Below, piece after piece: positions 16,047-23,940 of a stretch of 31,486 bases of DNA (the first letter of the stretch is position 1; every line of letters starts with the position of its first letter). The stretch comes from Candidatus Bathyarchaeota archaeon. GTDB lineage: Archaea > Thermoproteota > Bathyarchaeia > Bathyarchaeales > Bathyarchaeaceae. The translations under genes and the position numbers were made by a program. The DNA lies in assembly GCA_029883255.1 (NCBI GenBank), contig JAOUJL010000003.1, forward strand, positions 1 to 31,486, given 5' to 3'. The notes under the pieces were generated by a model. That model ran no database searches and had not been told where the DNA came from. It saw nothing but the letters and a program-made list of their open reading frames with translations.

Positions 16047-17339
16047 ATGGGTTGGATTAAAGACCTATGGTCTTTCAAGAAGAATCCCTTTAGCATAAGA
16101 GAATTGAGCAATTCAGATGAGTTGCAAAAATTGTTTGTTGATAGGAAGAAGGAGGTTAAACCGCTCAAAAACACTTTCACTGGCTGCGAGGGAGGTGTTG
16201 TATGCGGAATTAGCGGTGTAAGAGGTTGTGGTAAATCTACAGTTCTTAACAAAGTGCTCGACGAAATCAAACAAGAAAACGGATTAATTATCAAAGTAAA
16301 GGCTTCAGGCACTTATGCAGAATTGGATTTTCTGCAAAAGTTGCTGACCGACATGTGCGACCAAATTGAAATCCAAGATTTGCCGGAAAAAGTAGTAGAA
16401 GAAGTAATTCGACTAAAGACTAATCTACTATACACTGAGAAAGTGGCAGAGGGGAGGGGCTCCGAAGCGAGTATTCGAGCAAGTATTAAAGCAAGCATTC
16501 TTTCTTTCTTCAGTTCTGAGATTGGTTCAGAAATTAAAGAAAAAATCACAAAGAACGTAGAGAGGCAGATAAAGCCATATTCAAAATCCACTCTTTCTAG
16601 AGAGATTTTGCAGTTTTTGTCTTTTTTGAGAAGTGAAACGAAATTTGACTACATAGTTGTAGGTATTGATGAAACCGACAAGTGCAGATTTGACGTTGCA
16701 GAGAAGTTACTTGATAGTATTAAAGCACTGTTGGGCACTGAACACTGTCATTTTGTATTTGTTGGAACCTTGCAGTTTCACAAAAATTTTGCCCAAGCAT
16801 TCAAAGGACTGGAAGAAGAGGCAACTCTAGCAAGCATTTTCGAAGATATTGTATTAATAACACTATTCAGCAATCAAGAGATAGTAGATATTATCAACAA
16901 GCGTCTAAGTTACTACTCTATTGGGGACAAACCGAAAAAACCGTTCAGTAGTGAAGCAATGCAAGTAATTCTTGAACTTGCAAACGGAAATCCTAAGCAA
17001 GCCATGCGATTGTGTTCACAAGGTTTCATGTATTTTGGAGACAAAGGAAAAGAAATTAGTCCAGCTGATTTAGTTGAATATTTTGAGAGTAAAAACTACA
17101 TCCAAGATTTGACACGCACCGAAAAAGAATATGTGAATGTTGTTAAGAAACTTGGTGAAGTATCAGCAATATCCAAGAAACTTTTTGAAGAGTTAGCCAA
17201 AAAGGGGATAAAACACAAAAGAAAACAATATAGAGTTCATCTTGAAAGATTGGTGAATAAGAGATATTTGAAGAAGACAATTTCTGAAAAAGAACAAGTT
17301 GTGTATATGCCTTCGGAACTATGCAAACACATTTCTTAA
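16047..17339 (+). CDS. AAA+ ATPase, Orc1/Cdc6-like, with C-terminal winged helix
   Basis: 430 aa, ATG 16047. The N-terminal NPFSIREL...LFVDRKKEVKPL precedes the P-loop, as in Orc1/Cdc6 and related STAND-type ATPases. Walker A is GVRGCGKST (57-65), Walker B YIVVGIDE (202-209, D208, E209) and sensor 1 VFVGT (237-241). NGNPKQAMRLC fits the lid (sensor 2) region of Orc1/Cdc6 proteins. Residues about 355-425 form a winged helix (LTRTEKEYVNVVKKLG, YRVHLERLVNKRYLKK). It could be a replication initiator of an integrated element or the ATPase of a defence system. A tandem repeat array starts 104 nt after its stop, a common layout for initiator genes and origins. Confidence 0.75.
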   Translation: MGWIKDLWSFKKNPFSIRELSNSDELQKLFVDRKKEVKPLKNTFTGCEGGVVCGISGVRGCGKSTVLNKVLDEIKQENGLIIKVKASGTYAELDFLQKLLTDMCDQIEIQDLPEKVVEEVIRLKTNLLYTEKVAEGRGSEASIRASIKASILSFFSSEIGSEIKEKITKNVERQIKPYSKSTLSREILQFLSFLRSETKFDYIVVGIDETDKCRFDVAEKLLDSIKALLGTEHCHFVFVGTLQFHKNFAQAFKGLEEEATLASIFEDIVLITLFSNQEIVDIINKRLSYYSIGDKPKKPFSSEAMQVILELANGNPKQAMRLCSQGFMYFGDKGKEISPADLVEYFESKNYIQDLTRTEKEYVNVVKKLGEVSAISKKLFEELAKKGIKHKRKQYRVHLERLVNKRYLKKTISEKEQVVYMPSELCKHIS

Positions 17340-17442
17340 AGTCTTACGAACAGATTTCTTATTTTTAATTTTGTCTTATTAGTAATTTCTTAGAGTAAGT
17401 ATAAAGGGCATTCATTGAAAAGACTTCAAGATTGTTGAGTAT

Positions 17443-17780
17443 AGTAAGACAACAGAGATAACAAGATAGTAAGACAACAGAGATAACAGAGATAACAAGA
17501 TAGTAAGACAACAGAGATAACAAGATAGTAAGACAACAGAGATAACAGAGATAACAGAGATAACAGAGATAACAGAGATAACAAGATAGTAAGACAACAG
17601 AGATAACAAGATAGTAAGACAACAGAGATAACAGAGATAACAAGATAGTAAGACAACAGAGATAACAGAGATAACAGAGATAACAAGATAGTAAGACAAC
17701 AGAGATAACAAGATAGTAAGACAACAGAGATAACAAGATAGTAAGACAACAGAGATAACAGAGACAACAGAGATAGTAAG
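17443..17780 (+). repeat. Composite tandem array with nested 9-bp units
   Basis: Each unit is AGTAAGAC + (AACAGAGAT)n + AACAAGAT. Ten successive units have n = 1, 2, 1, 5, 1, 2, 3, 1, 1, 3, giving lengths of 25, 34, 43 or 61 nt. The last unit has one C variant (AACAGAGAC), lacks the AACAAGAT end and breaks into AGTAAGAAAAATG. There are no unique spacers, so it is not a CRISPR array. The minus strand of the unit lacks stops in all frames, producing long Leu/Tyr/Val-rich open frames that are not genes. Iteron-like origin, recombination hotspot or binding array are all possible. Confidence 0.95.
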
Positions 17781-17816
17781 AAAAATGAAAAACTATTGAC
17801 TAACAACCAAGATAGA

Positions 17817-17882
17817 CCCCTACTGTTTCTCATAGTTGTTCTGGGAAAAGCCTTCTGAAAATTCTCAACGATTGTGAAATCC
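17817..17882 (+). repeat. Copy of dispersed AGCCTCTG element
   Basis: CCCCTACT, then CATAGTTGTTCT, AAAGCCTTCTGAAAATTCTC and ATTGTGAAATCC. The copy at 19484 has the same blocks in the same order and spacing. It ends 84 nt before the TIR gene. Confidence 0.65.
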
Positions 17883-17940
17883 TAACCCAAAAAATATGTG
17901 TGTAGTGAATGTTTGGTAGTTCGATAAGTTTTTGAGTGAA

Positions 17941-17961
17941 CTATTGATAATAGCTATTGAT
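17941..17961 (+). promoter_or_regulatory. Repeat and palindrome just before the TIR gene
   Basis: CTATTGAT occurs at 17941-17948 and 17954-17961, and the palindrome AATAGCTATT (17949-17958) lies between and overlaps them. The ATG follows 5 nt later with no ribosome binding site. It could be an operator close to the start of a short-leader transcript. Confidence 0.35.
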
Positions 17962-17966
17962 TTAAA

Positions 17967-18866
17967 ATGCCATACTTTCACGTTTACATCCGTTATATAA
18001 ACGAAAGGGAAGGAATAGATTCGCCCTTGATGGAGTTGAACCGTTCAGAAGAATACGTGAGGCAAAGAATCGCCAGCCCCTACACGAAAGGCAAACCCTT
18101 TCTTTTCTGTGGAAGAGTTGTTGAGAAATCAGGAATGAAGGTATTCCATATTTTCGTATCTGAAAAGGATGCTAGTCAGATAACTCTTCCTAGTGGAAAG
18201 TTAGTTAAGGATGAGCCAAACAACATATACGTTTCGAACTACTTTGCTGATGGCAAGGTCGAAGGCGTTTATCTGTGCACAGAACATTTCATTCCTTCTC
18301 TGCTAGAAGAAAAAGAAGAACCGACAAAGACCACTACTAAACCAATTAGCAAGAACATATTCATAGTTCACGGTAGAAATTACGAACAAATGAAAGAACT
18401 GAAAGCAATGCTCTCTGAATTTGGTCTGAATCCTACAGTTCTTCATGAAAAAGCGAGTGGAGGATTGACTCTTGCTGAAAAACTCGAAAAATATTCAAAA
18501 GATGTCGGGTATGCGTTTGTTATTTTGACCCCAGATGATGTCGGTTGTCGAGAAACTGAAGTTAAAAAATTGAAGACTAGGCTAAAAGCACCAATTCTGA
18601 GAAGACCAAAGCTCGTTACTCCAGATGAAGTAGAACAACTTTTCAAAAGATTCAAACCTCGGGCTCGACAAAATGTGATTTTCGAGATGGGTTATTTCTG
18701 GGGTTTACTCAAACGCAAAAAGGTATGTTGCTTACTCAAGGGAGATGTTGAAAAACCGTCGGACATCGAGGGAATTGTCTATATACCATTTAAAGACTCA
18801 GTCGAAGAAGCCCGTTACAAAATAGTTAAAGAACTTACAGAGGCTGGCTACAAAATAGAAATATGA
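17967..18866 (+). CDS. TIR-like (CAP12/COG4271-type) effector with N-terminal beta-rich domain
   Basis: 299 aa. Residues 130-293 are a TIR-like domain of the predicted nucleotide-binding type: NIFIVHGRNYEQMKELKAML, LHEKASGGLTLAEKLEKY, VGYAFVILTPDDVG, RARQNVIFEMGYFWG (E240 is the likely catalytic Glu), VCCLLKGDVEKPSDIEGIVYIPF. Relatives hydrolyse NAD+ as abortive-infection effectors, some activated by cyclic nucleotides. Residues 1-115 hold a separate domain with RIASPYTKGKPFLFCGR, possibly the sensor. A Thr/Lys-rich linker joins the two. No cyclase gene is in the window. The stop overlaps the start of the HExxH gene (ATGA), so the pair is one translational unit. Confidence 0.85.
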   Translation: MPYFHVYIRYINEREGIDSPLMELNRSEEYVRQRIASPYTKGKPFLFCGRVVEKSGMKVFHIFVSEKDASQITLPSGKLVKDEPNNIYVSNYFADGKVEGVYLCTEHFIPSLLEEKEEPTKTTTKPISKNIFIVHGRNYEQMKELKAMLSEFGLNPTVLHEKASGGLTLAEKLEKYSKDVGYAFVILTPDDVGCRETEVKKLKTRLKAPILRRPKLVTPDEVEQLFKRFKPRARQNVIFEMGYFWGLLKRKKVCCLLKGDVEKPSDIEGIVYIPFKDSVEEARYKIVKELTEAGYKIEI

Positions 18867-19432
18867 GAAATGTAAGGAATTGCATCTTAATGAAGAGGTG
18901 TTCTCTGCTTAACCTTGAAAGCATAAAAGAAAAAGGATTAAATCTAAAGAAATTAAAGAAGCACATTAAAAAACAACTAGAAAACCAAGAAATAGGAATA
19001 GCAGAAGAACTTTCGGAGAATTTGCTGAGAGAAATTTTCTTGGATACAAAAGAAAGACTCAAGAACAAAACAAAATACAAGGTTAATGAAATACATTTCC
19101 CGAAAAGCTATCTTTTTGCTTTGCTGGTCTGCGAAAGAGACTGGAGAAAATTCCTTACATACGTTTTCCTTTCTCAAAGTAAGAATGAGAGAGAAAAGAC
19201 CAACCAATCATGGAAGGAAGAATATCCAGAAGAGAAACCCACATTTGAGGAAAAGATGAGAGGAGTTAAGAGCGTTACCATACCTATATCTTCTGAAAAA
19301 ACTGATAAACCAACTTTCTTTTTCATCGGATTGAGTTCTAAGAAAAGAACCTCTCTGAAACATGAACTAACTCATTACTTTGAGGTTAAATTGAATTTGC
19401 CCGTAGGTTCTCTTGGATTCATTTGGAAGTAA
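18863..19432 (+). CDS. Putative HExxH metallopeptidase coupled to the TIR effector
   Basis: 189 aa, ATG 18863 inside ATGA with the TIR stop. The N-terminal 75 residues are Lys-rich helices; a hydrophobic core follows (SYLFALLVCERDWRKFLTYVFL). At 167-171 lies HELTH, a zinc-metallopeptidase HExxH motif, after a strand (TFFFIGLSSKK). The protein ends only 18 residues later, so the third zinc ligand would be E174 or absent. This layout loosely recalls short ImmA/IrrE-like proteases. Function is unassigned; strict coupling suggests it processes, activates or inhibits the TIR protein. ATG 18890 is an alternative start. Confidence 0.6.
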   Translation: MRNVRNCILMKRCSLLNLESIKEKGLNLKKLKKHIKKQLENQEIGIAEELSENLLREIFLDTKERLKNKTKYKVNEIHFPKSYLFALLVCERDWRKFLTYVFLSQSKNEREKTNQSWKEEYPEEKPTFEEKMRGVKSVTIPISSEKTDKPTFFFIGLSSKKRTSLKHELTHYFEVKLNLPVGSLGFIWK

Positions 19433-19483
19433 TATTTCTATGCCTAATCTGAAAGCTAAAATCCCAAGAGCCCCTGAGAAACT

Positions 19484-19550
19484 CCCCTACTACTCAGAAT
19501 AGTTATTCTAAGAGAAGCCTCTGAAAATTCTCTATTATTTTGTGAATCCC
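19484..19550 (+). repeat. Copy of dispersed AGCCTCTG element
   Basis: CCCCTACT, CAGAATAGTTATTCT, AGAAGCCTCTGAAAATTCTC, ATTATTTTGTGAATCC. This is the cleanest short copy and aligns with 17817-17882 over about 65 nt. It follows the HExxH gene by 52 nt. Confidence 0.65.
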
Positions 19551-19821
19551 TAAGCAAGAAATGATAATTGTTAGTTTTGGCTCCAGTTTCACAAGAGGCA
19601 TTATGGGAACATAGTCAACAATTTGAAGCCGTCTTGACTTTCTAGACGCCCTTGAATGTGACTCGTCCAAGTGCACGCGCTCCTGAACCTCCCCTAAAGT
19701 TTGCCCTTATGTAGGAAATGAAGCGATTGCCTTATGTAGAATTCTTGTCCGTTTTAAGTAATTGCTTGTTTTCTAGCTCTTTTTGTCGAATCAGGCTCGA
19801 AGTGAACGTATTTATTCAAGT

Positions 19822-19838
19822 TGCTGCCAATTGCAGCA
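19822..19838 (+). promoter_or_regulatory. Hairpin/palindrome upstream of the HerA-like gene
   Basis: TGCTGC-CAATT-GCAGCA: a perfect 6-bp inverted repeat 27 nt before the start codon, in an otherwise AT-rich stretch. It could be an operator or a leader hairpin next to the GAAGGA ribosome binding site. Confidence 0.4.
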
Positions 19839-19865
19839 TGCTGAATCAAAAAGAAGGAAAAAAAC

Positions 19866-20777
19866 ATGGAAAAACTCGATAGAAAGACCCTGTGTAAACA
19901 TCAAAGTATAACATTGAAAGAACTTGCGGAGCTAGCGTCGAAATACCCATTAGCAATAGTTGGTGGTGTTCAGAGAGGAAAAACGACTCTAATGAAACAC
20001 ATAGTTCGAGAGATGACAGAGCTAGACAACATCAAAATCCGAGTTTGGGATAGTAGCGTCAAGTGGCTCTTTGAGAGCCCAGCAACTAAGGCATACGTAG
20101 TTCCTCAACCCTCAATAGTGATATATCGAGGCAATAAAGCAGTATCATATGAATGTTCTCCGCAAATCTCAGACGAAGAATTAACCAGAATATTAGAGGA
20201 TAGATGTATTGTCTTCGATATTTCAGAGCTTGACGACATTGAATACGAGCGAGAATTCCAAAAACGTGTCATTCACTGCGACAAGGAATATTTGATTAAG
20301 CTAGCAAAGCAAAACAAAGGGGAAATTACAGAAAGAATAGTGCATGTGACAGAGGAAGCTCAAGGTTCATTTACGAGTAATAGCTTGAGACAAAAACAGA
20401 ATCTCTGGCTTGCAAAAGTCATTTCAGTAGGAGCAAACTACGGCTTGAATTTTCACATTGTGACAAGACGACCCAGTGAGGTCAGCACTCAGGTCTTCGA
20501 GCACACTTCAGTTAAGTGCATTGCTCAGACAAACCAGCCCAATGACATACGCAAGTTGAAGACGGTGTTTAGCTGGGAAACCGTAGAAGACATTAAAAAA
20601 CTCAGACTAGGTGAATTCGTTGTGCTAACTTCCAAAGGAACCTTCCACTATCAGAGCACTATATATAGGGACAAAATCCCTCAAATCTACGAATACAGAG
20701 CAATGCAGGAACAAGGCAAAATATCAAAACTCAAAACCTTAGCTAAGAAGCTACTGAGAAAAATATTCAGAGGATGA
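19866..20777 (+). CDS. HerA/FtsK-superfamily P-loop ATPase
   Basis: 303 aa, ATG 19866 with GAAGGA 10 nt upstream. Walker A GGVQRGKTT (33-41); Walker B-like IVHVTEEA with E163/E164; the later HIVTRRPSEVSTQVFEHTSVK block resembles the conserved Arg-containing segment of HerA/TraG-type ATPases that follows Walker B. The C-terminus is basic (KLKTLAKKLLRKIF). The family moves DNA or protein, as in conjugation, viral genome packaging or HerA-based defence (HerA-Sir2, HerA-DUF4297). Its stop overlaps the 58-aa ORF. With the integrase it hints at an integrated mobile element. Confidence 0.75.
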   Translation: MEKLDRKTLCKHQSITLKELAELASKYPLAIVGGVQRGKTTLMKHIVREMTELDNIKIRVWDSSVKWLFESPATKAYVVPQPSIVIYRGNKAVSYECSPQISDEELTRILEDRCIVFDISELDDIEYEREFQKRVIHCDKEYLIKLAKQNKGEITERIVHVTEEAQGSFTSNSLRQKQNLWLAKVISVGANYGLNFHIVTRRPSEVSTQVFEHTSVKCIAQTNQPNDIRKLKTVFSWETVEDIKKLRLGEFVVLTSKGTFHYQSTIYRDKIPQIYEYRAMQEQGKISKLKTLAKKLLRKIFRG

Positions 20778-20950
20778 GACAAATGAAAAAAGTCTACTTT
20801 AACGGTCAAACCGTGGAAAGTCTAAACCCCCTCAATTTCCTACGCTCTTACCGTAGCTCTCCTACAGAAGAAGACATACTATATAGTAAAAGCAGGGTAC
20901 CTGATTTCGAAGCTTGGTTTCATAACCTCTATAATGACTTTCTAAAATAA
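20774..20950 (+). CDS. Small protein (58 aa) coupled to the HerA-like ATPase
   Basis: ATG 20774 overlaps the ATPase stop (ATGA); the frame runs to TAA 20948-20950. The peptide begins MRQMKKVYFNGQTVESL and ends with an aromatic helix (DFEAWFHNLYNDFLK). A second Met is at residue 4. No domain recognised. The overlap and the absence of alternative features in this stretch argue that it is a real gene, perhaps a partner or adaptor of the ATPase. Confidence 0.55.
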   Translation: MRQMKKVYFNGQTVESLNPLNFLRSYRSSPTEEDILYSKSRVPDFEAWFHNLYNDFLK

Positions 20951-21000
20951 CGAAATTGGCATGCAAGTACATGCTGCAAGTCTGAAAATGAAAGACCAGA

Positions 21001-21008
21001 TTTATAAA
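21001..21008 (+). promoter_or_regulatory. TATA box of the methyltransferase gene
   Basis: TTTATAAA, 23 nt before the ATG at 21032, which fits a leaderless archaeal transcript. Confidence 0.6.
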
Positions 21009-21031
21009 ACTTGAAAACCAACTTTTAACCC

Positions 21032-21760
21032 ATGAAAGGAAATGCTTTGAGAATCTATGCAAAATATTACGATCAGATTTATCTAACGAAAAAAGACTAC
21101 CAAAAGGAAGCTGAGACTATTAAGGGCGTCATAAAACAATCTGAGAGGAAACAATCAAGAACTTTACTCGATGTTGGTTGCGGAACGGGAGAACATCTAA
21201 AATACCTCTCTTCAGACTTTCAATGCACGGGGATAGATATAAACAGAAACATGATTAAAACTGCGAAGAATAAGGTCCCAAACGCCGAATTTAAAGTAGC
21301 CAATATGATAAATTTCAAACTAAAGGAAAGGTTCGATGTAATAGTTTGTTTGTTTAGTTCTATTGGTTATGTTCAAACCTTCACTAAATTAGTAAAAACG
21401 CTTGAAAACTTCTACGAACACCTGAATGACAAAGGGCTGGTGATAGTGGAACCTTGGATTTTCAAGAAAGACTTCAAAAAGGGAATTTATTTAGACACCT
21501 ATGAAGATGAAAAAGTAAAACTAGTTAGAATGGCAACAAGTAGAATTGTAAGATCAAAATGGTTAATTCTTATGCACTATTTAATTGGAGAAAAAGGAGA
21601 AATTAGACACGTTAGAGAAATTCATAAGATGTTAGCTTTAGATCATCAAGATTATATCAAAGCATCTGAGTCAACTCGGTTTAAAGACATAAAGTTCTTG
21701 AAAGAAAAATTATGGGATGGTTGCAGAGGTTTATTTATCGCCACAAAAGGACTTTTATGA
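21032..21760 (+). CDS. Class I SAM-dependent methyltransferase
   Basis: 242 aa. Motif I LLDVGCGTGEHL (45-56) binds SAM; CTGIDINRNMIKTAK is the acidic post-I strand; FDVIVCLFSSIGYV is motif IV; a GLVIVEPWIF strand follows. This is the small-molecule type (Methyltransf_25-like). The target is not predictable. It has its own promoter and converges with the DUF3795 gene. It sits at the junction between the accessory region and the housekeeping cluster. Confidence 0.85.
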   Translation: MKGNALRIYAKYYDQIYLTKKDYQKEAETIKGVIKQSERKQSRTLLDVGCGTGEHLKYLSSDFQCTGIDINRNMIKTAKNKVPNAEFKVANMINFKLKERFDVIVCLFSSIGYVQTFTKLVKTLENFYEHLNDKGLVIVEPWIFKKDFKKGIYLDTYEDEKVKLVRMATSRIVRSKWLILMHYLIGEKGEIRHVREIHKMLALDHQDYIKASESTRFKDIKFLKEKLWDGCRGLFIATKGLL

Positions 21761-21869
21761 TTTTCCAGCTTCTCAATTTCTTCTATCCCTTTCCAACTCT
21801 CCATTCAACGTTTGAAAAATGCTCTCCATTGTCATTTCTGGATTAGCATTTTGATTCCCCTTTCTTTTG

Positions 21870-22181
21870 CTATTTTTCCTCTTTCTCTTGCTGAGTTTCT
21901 CTTTTTATGTGCATTTCTAGGTATGCCTCACCATAGGGAAAGAGCCATTCAAAATACTTTTCACATGGAAATTCTTCGCAGTCTCTCATGCAATATGCAA
22001 CTCCACGCTTTACAGCACAATCCAAAACTAAGCAGAGAATTCCTCTACCACCCCATTGAGTTCTCACCTTCTCCTTAGCTATCTCCTCAATCCCAGAACT
22101 GCAAACGCACCCCAACTTTTTATGAAGCTCGCAAACATCACAGCATATGCCGCATGCACCCACATGCTTCATAAAGAACAC
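21870..22181 (-). CDS. DUF3795-type cysteine-rich protein
   Basis: 103 aa with 11 cysteines: GACGICCDVC (C10, C13, C14, C17), C25/C27, C50, C55, C64, C68, C73, the DUF3795 arrangement, suggesting a metal or Fe-S site. The GTG start shares one base with the hutU stop (TAGTG); ATG 22172 would be three codons shorter. It is the last gene of the hut cluster and the second DUF3795 protein of the window. Function unknown; the C-terminal tail is charged (Glu/Lys/Gln). Confidence 0.75.
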   Translation of the reverse strand: MFFMKHVGACGICCDVCELHKKLGCVCSSGIEEIAKEKVRTQWGGRGILCLVLDCAVKRGVAYCMRDCEEFPCEKYFEWLFPYGEAYLEMHIKRETQQEKEEK

Positions 22182-23839
22182 TACCGCAACATGGGCATTT
22201 TAATGCCCCTCTCCTTCGCAATCTTTTGAGCCTTCTCGTAACCGGCATCCGCATGCCTGACTATAGCTGTTCCAGGATCCGTTGTCAACACAGTTACCAA
22301 ACGTTTCTCCGCTTCTTTTGTGCCGTCAGCCACCAAACACATACCAGCATGAATGCTATAGCCTATGCCCACGCCTCCACCGTGATGAACAGAAACCCAT
22401 GTAGCTCCACCGACAGCATTCAATAAAGCATTAAGTATAGGCCAATCCGCAATCGCATCGCTTCCATCCTTCATGCCCTCAGTTTCACGGTTGGGAGAAG
22501 CAACACTCCCACCATCCAGATGATCACGACCAATCCATACCGGTCCAGAAAGCTTCCCGCTAGCAACCATGGCATTCATCAACTTCCCAAAACGAGCCCT
22601 CTCGCCGAAGCCAAGCCAGCAAACCCGTGCCGGCAAACCCTGAAACCTCACCTGTTTCTTTGCTTTCCGTATCCAACGACACAACTCCTTATTATAAGCA
22701 AACTCTTTCAAAATCACATCGTCAAGCGTGTAGATGTCTTCTGGATCACCAACAAGCGAAGTCCAACGGAAAGGCCCACGGCCCTCAAAAAACATGGGCC
22801 TAATATAACGTGGAACAAATCCTTGATAGGTAAATGCTTCTTTGAATCCGGCGTTGTAGGCTTGTTGTCGCAGGTTATTTCCGTACTCGAATGTTATGGC
22901 GCCTCTCTTCATCATCTCAACCATGGCTTCTACTTGAACACGCATGCTCTCACTTGAACGATGCATATACCCCTTCGGATCATTCTTTCTAAGCTCATCC
23001 GCCTCCTCCTTAGACAAGCCAGCAGGGTAATAACCATTCAACGGGTCATGAGCGGCAGTCTGGTCAGTCAAAACATCTGGAATTATGCCTTTACGCAGAA
23101 GTTCGGGATGCACCTCAGCAGCGTTACCCAACAAACCAATACTTTTGGGAGTGCCTTCATGCTTAGCCTCCGAAGCCAACTTCACAGCTTCATCCAAACT
23201 GTCAGTCCACATTTCCAAATAACCATGTTTAAGCCTACGCTCGATCATGTGCTTGTCAATCTCAACAACCAACGCAACACCGTCATTCATGGTAACAGCC
23301 AAAGGCTGAGCACCACCCATCTCGCCCAAACCAGCGGTCAAAACGAGCCTTCCACTCAAAGTTCCGCCGAAATGTTCCTTCGCAACAGCAGCAAGCGTTT
23401 CATAAGTGCCCTGCAGTATGCCCTGCGTACCAATGTAAGCCCAAGAACCAGCAGTCATCTGCCCAAACATGATCAGACCCTTCTGCTCCAACTCATAAAA
23501 ATAATCCCAAGTAGCCCATTTCGGCACAAGCATACTATTAACCAACAAAGCCCTCGGCGCCCACTCATGGGTCCTAAAAACAGCCACGGGTTTGCCGCTT
23601 TGCACAAGCATTGTTTCGTTAGATTCAAGCTCCGTTAAAGTCTCCACAATACGCTCAAAACACTCCCAGTTTCTAGCCGCCTTACCAGTCCCGCCATAAA
23701 CAATGAGTCTCTCAGCATCTTTAGCCACTTCAGGATCAACAACGTTAAAAAGCATACGCAAAACGCCCTCAATCTGCCAGTTCTTACAGTGCAGTTCTGG
23801 GCCAGTCAAACATTTAACAGGCTTCTCAATCTTAAACAA
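22181..23839 (-). CDS. hutU: Urocanate hydratase
   Basis: 552 aa, full length for urocanase. Converts urocanate to 4-imidazolone-5-propionate, using tightly bound NAD+, in histidine breakdown. The urocanase signature [16 protein letters not shown] lies at 399-414 with C407 as the conserved cysteine; [26 protein letters not shown] and [13 protein letters not shown] are other family blocks. The start is TTG 23839; nearby ATG codons are out of frame. It follows hutI by about 100 nt and precedes the DUF3795 gene. No histidine ammonia-lyase lies in the window, so urocanate must come from a gene elsewhere or from outside. Confidence 0.97.
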   Translation of the reverse strand: MFKIEKPVKCLTGPELHCKNWQIEGVLRMLFNVVDPEVAKDAERLIVYGGTGKAARNWECFERIVETLTELESNETMLVQSGKPVAVFRTHEWAPRALLVNSMLVPKWATWDYFYELEQKGLIMFGQMTAGSWAYIGTQGILQGTYETLAAVAKEHFGGTLSGRLVLTAGLGEMGGAQPLAVTMNDGVALVVEIDKHMIERRLKHGYLEMWTDSLDEAVKLASEAKHEGTPKSIGLLGNAAEVHPELLRKGIIPDVLTDQTAAHDPLNGYYPAGLSKEEADELRKNDPKGYMHRSSESMRVQVEAMVEMMKRGAITFEYGNNLRQQAYNAGFKEAFTYQGFVPRYIRPMFFEGRGPFRWTSLVGDPEDIYTLDDVILKEFAYNKELCRWIRKAKKQVRFQGLPARVCWLGFGERARFGKLMNAMVASGKLSGPVWIGRDHLDGGSVASPNRETEGMKDGSDAIADWPILNALLNAVGGATWVSVHHGGGVGIGYSIHAGMCLVADGTKEAEKRLVTVLTTDPGTAIVRHADAGYEKAQKIAKERGIKMPMLR

Positions 23840-23940
23840 GCCAATTCACAATAAACCAAAATGGTGAAAACATGTTATAATTCTTTGCCCGCACAGTAAA
23901 AGGATGCGAACGCACCTTTCACCCATATTTTTGTTCTATT

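Larger units (their letters stand above)
19433..19865. other. Intergenic region before the HerA-like gene
   Basis: No gene seen in 433 nt. It holds the repeat copy above, a 13-nt direct repeat (TTGCCTTATGTAG-like, 19701-19714 and 19727-19739) and a hairpin (19822-19838). Confidence 0.5.

Noticed and set aside
17443..17780. CRISPR array
   Set aside because: No unique spacers, units of 25-61 nt built from a 9-mer, and no cas genes in the window.
17365..17833. Three long minus-strand open frames rich in Leu, Tyr, Val and Cys
   Set aside because: They are the tandem array read in all three frames; the repeat unit lacks stops on that strand, so the openness is a by-product of repetition.
22961..23638. 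225-codon plus-strand frame antisense to hutU
   Set aside because: Shadow of a full-length urocanase; no recognisable domain.
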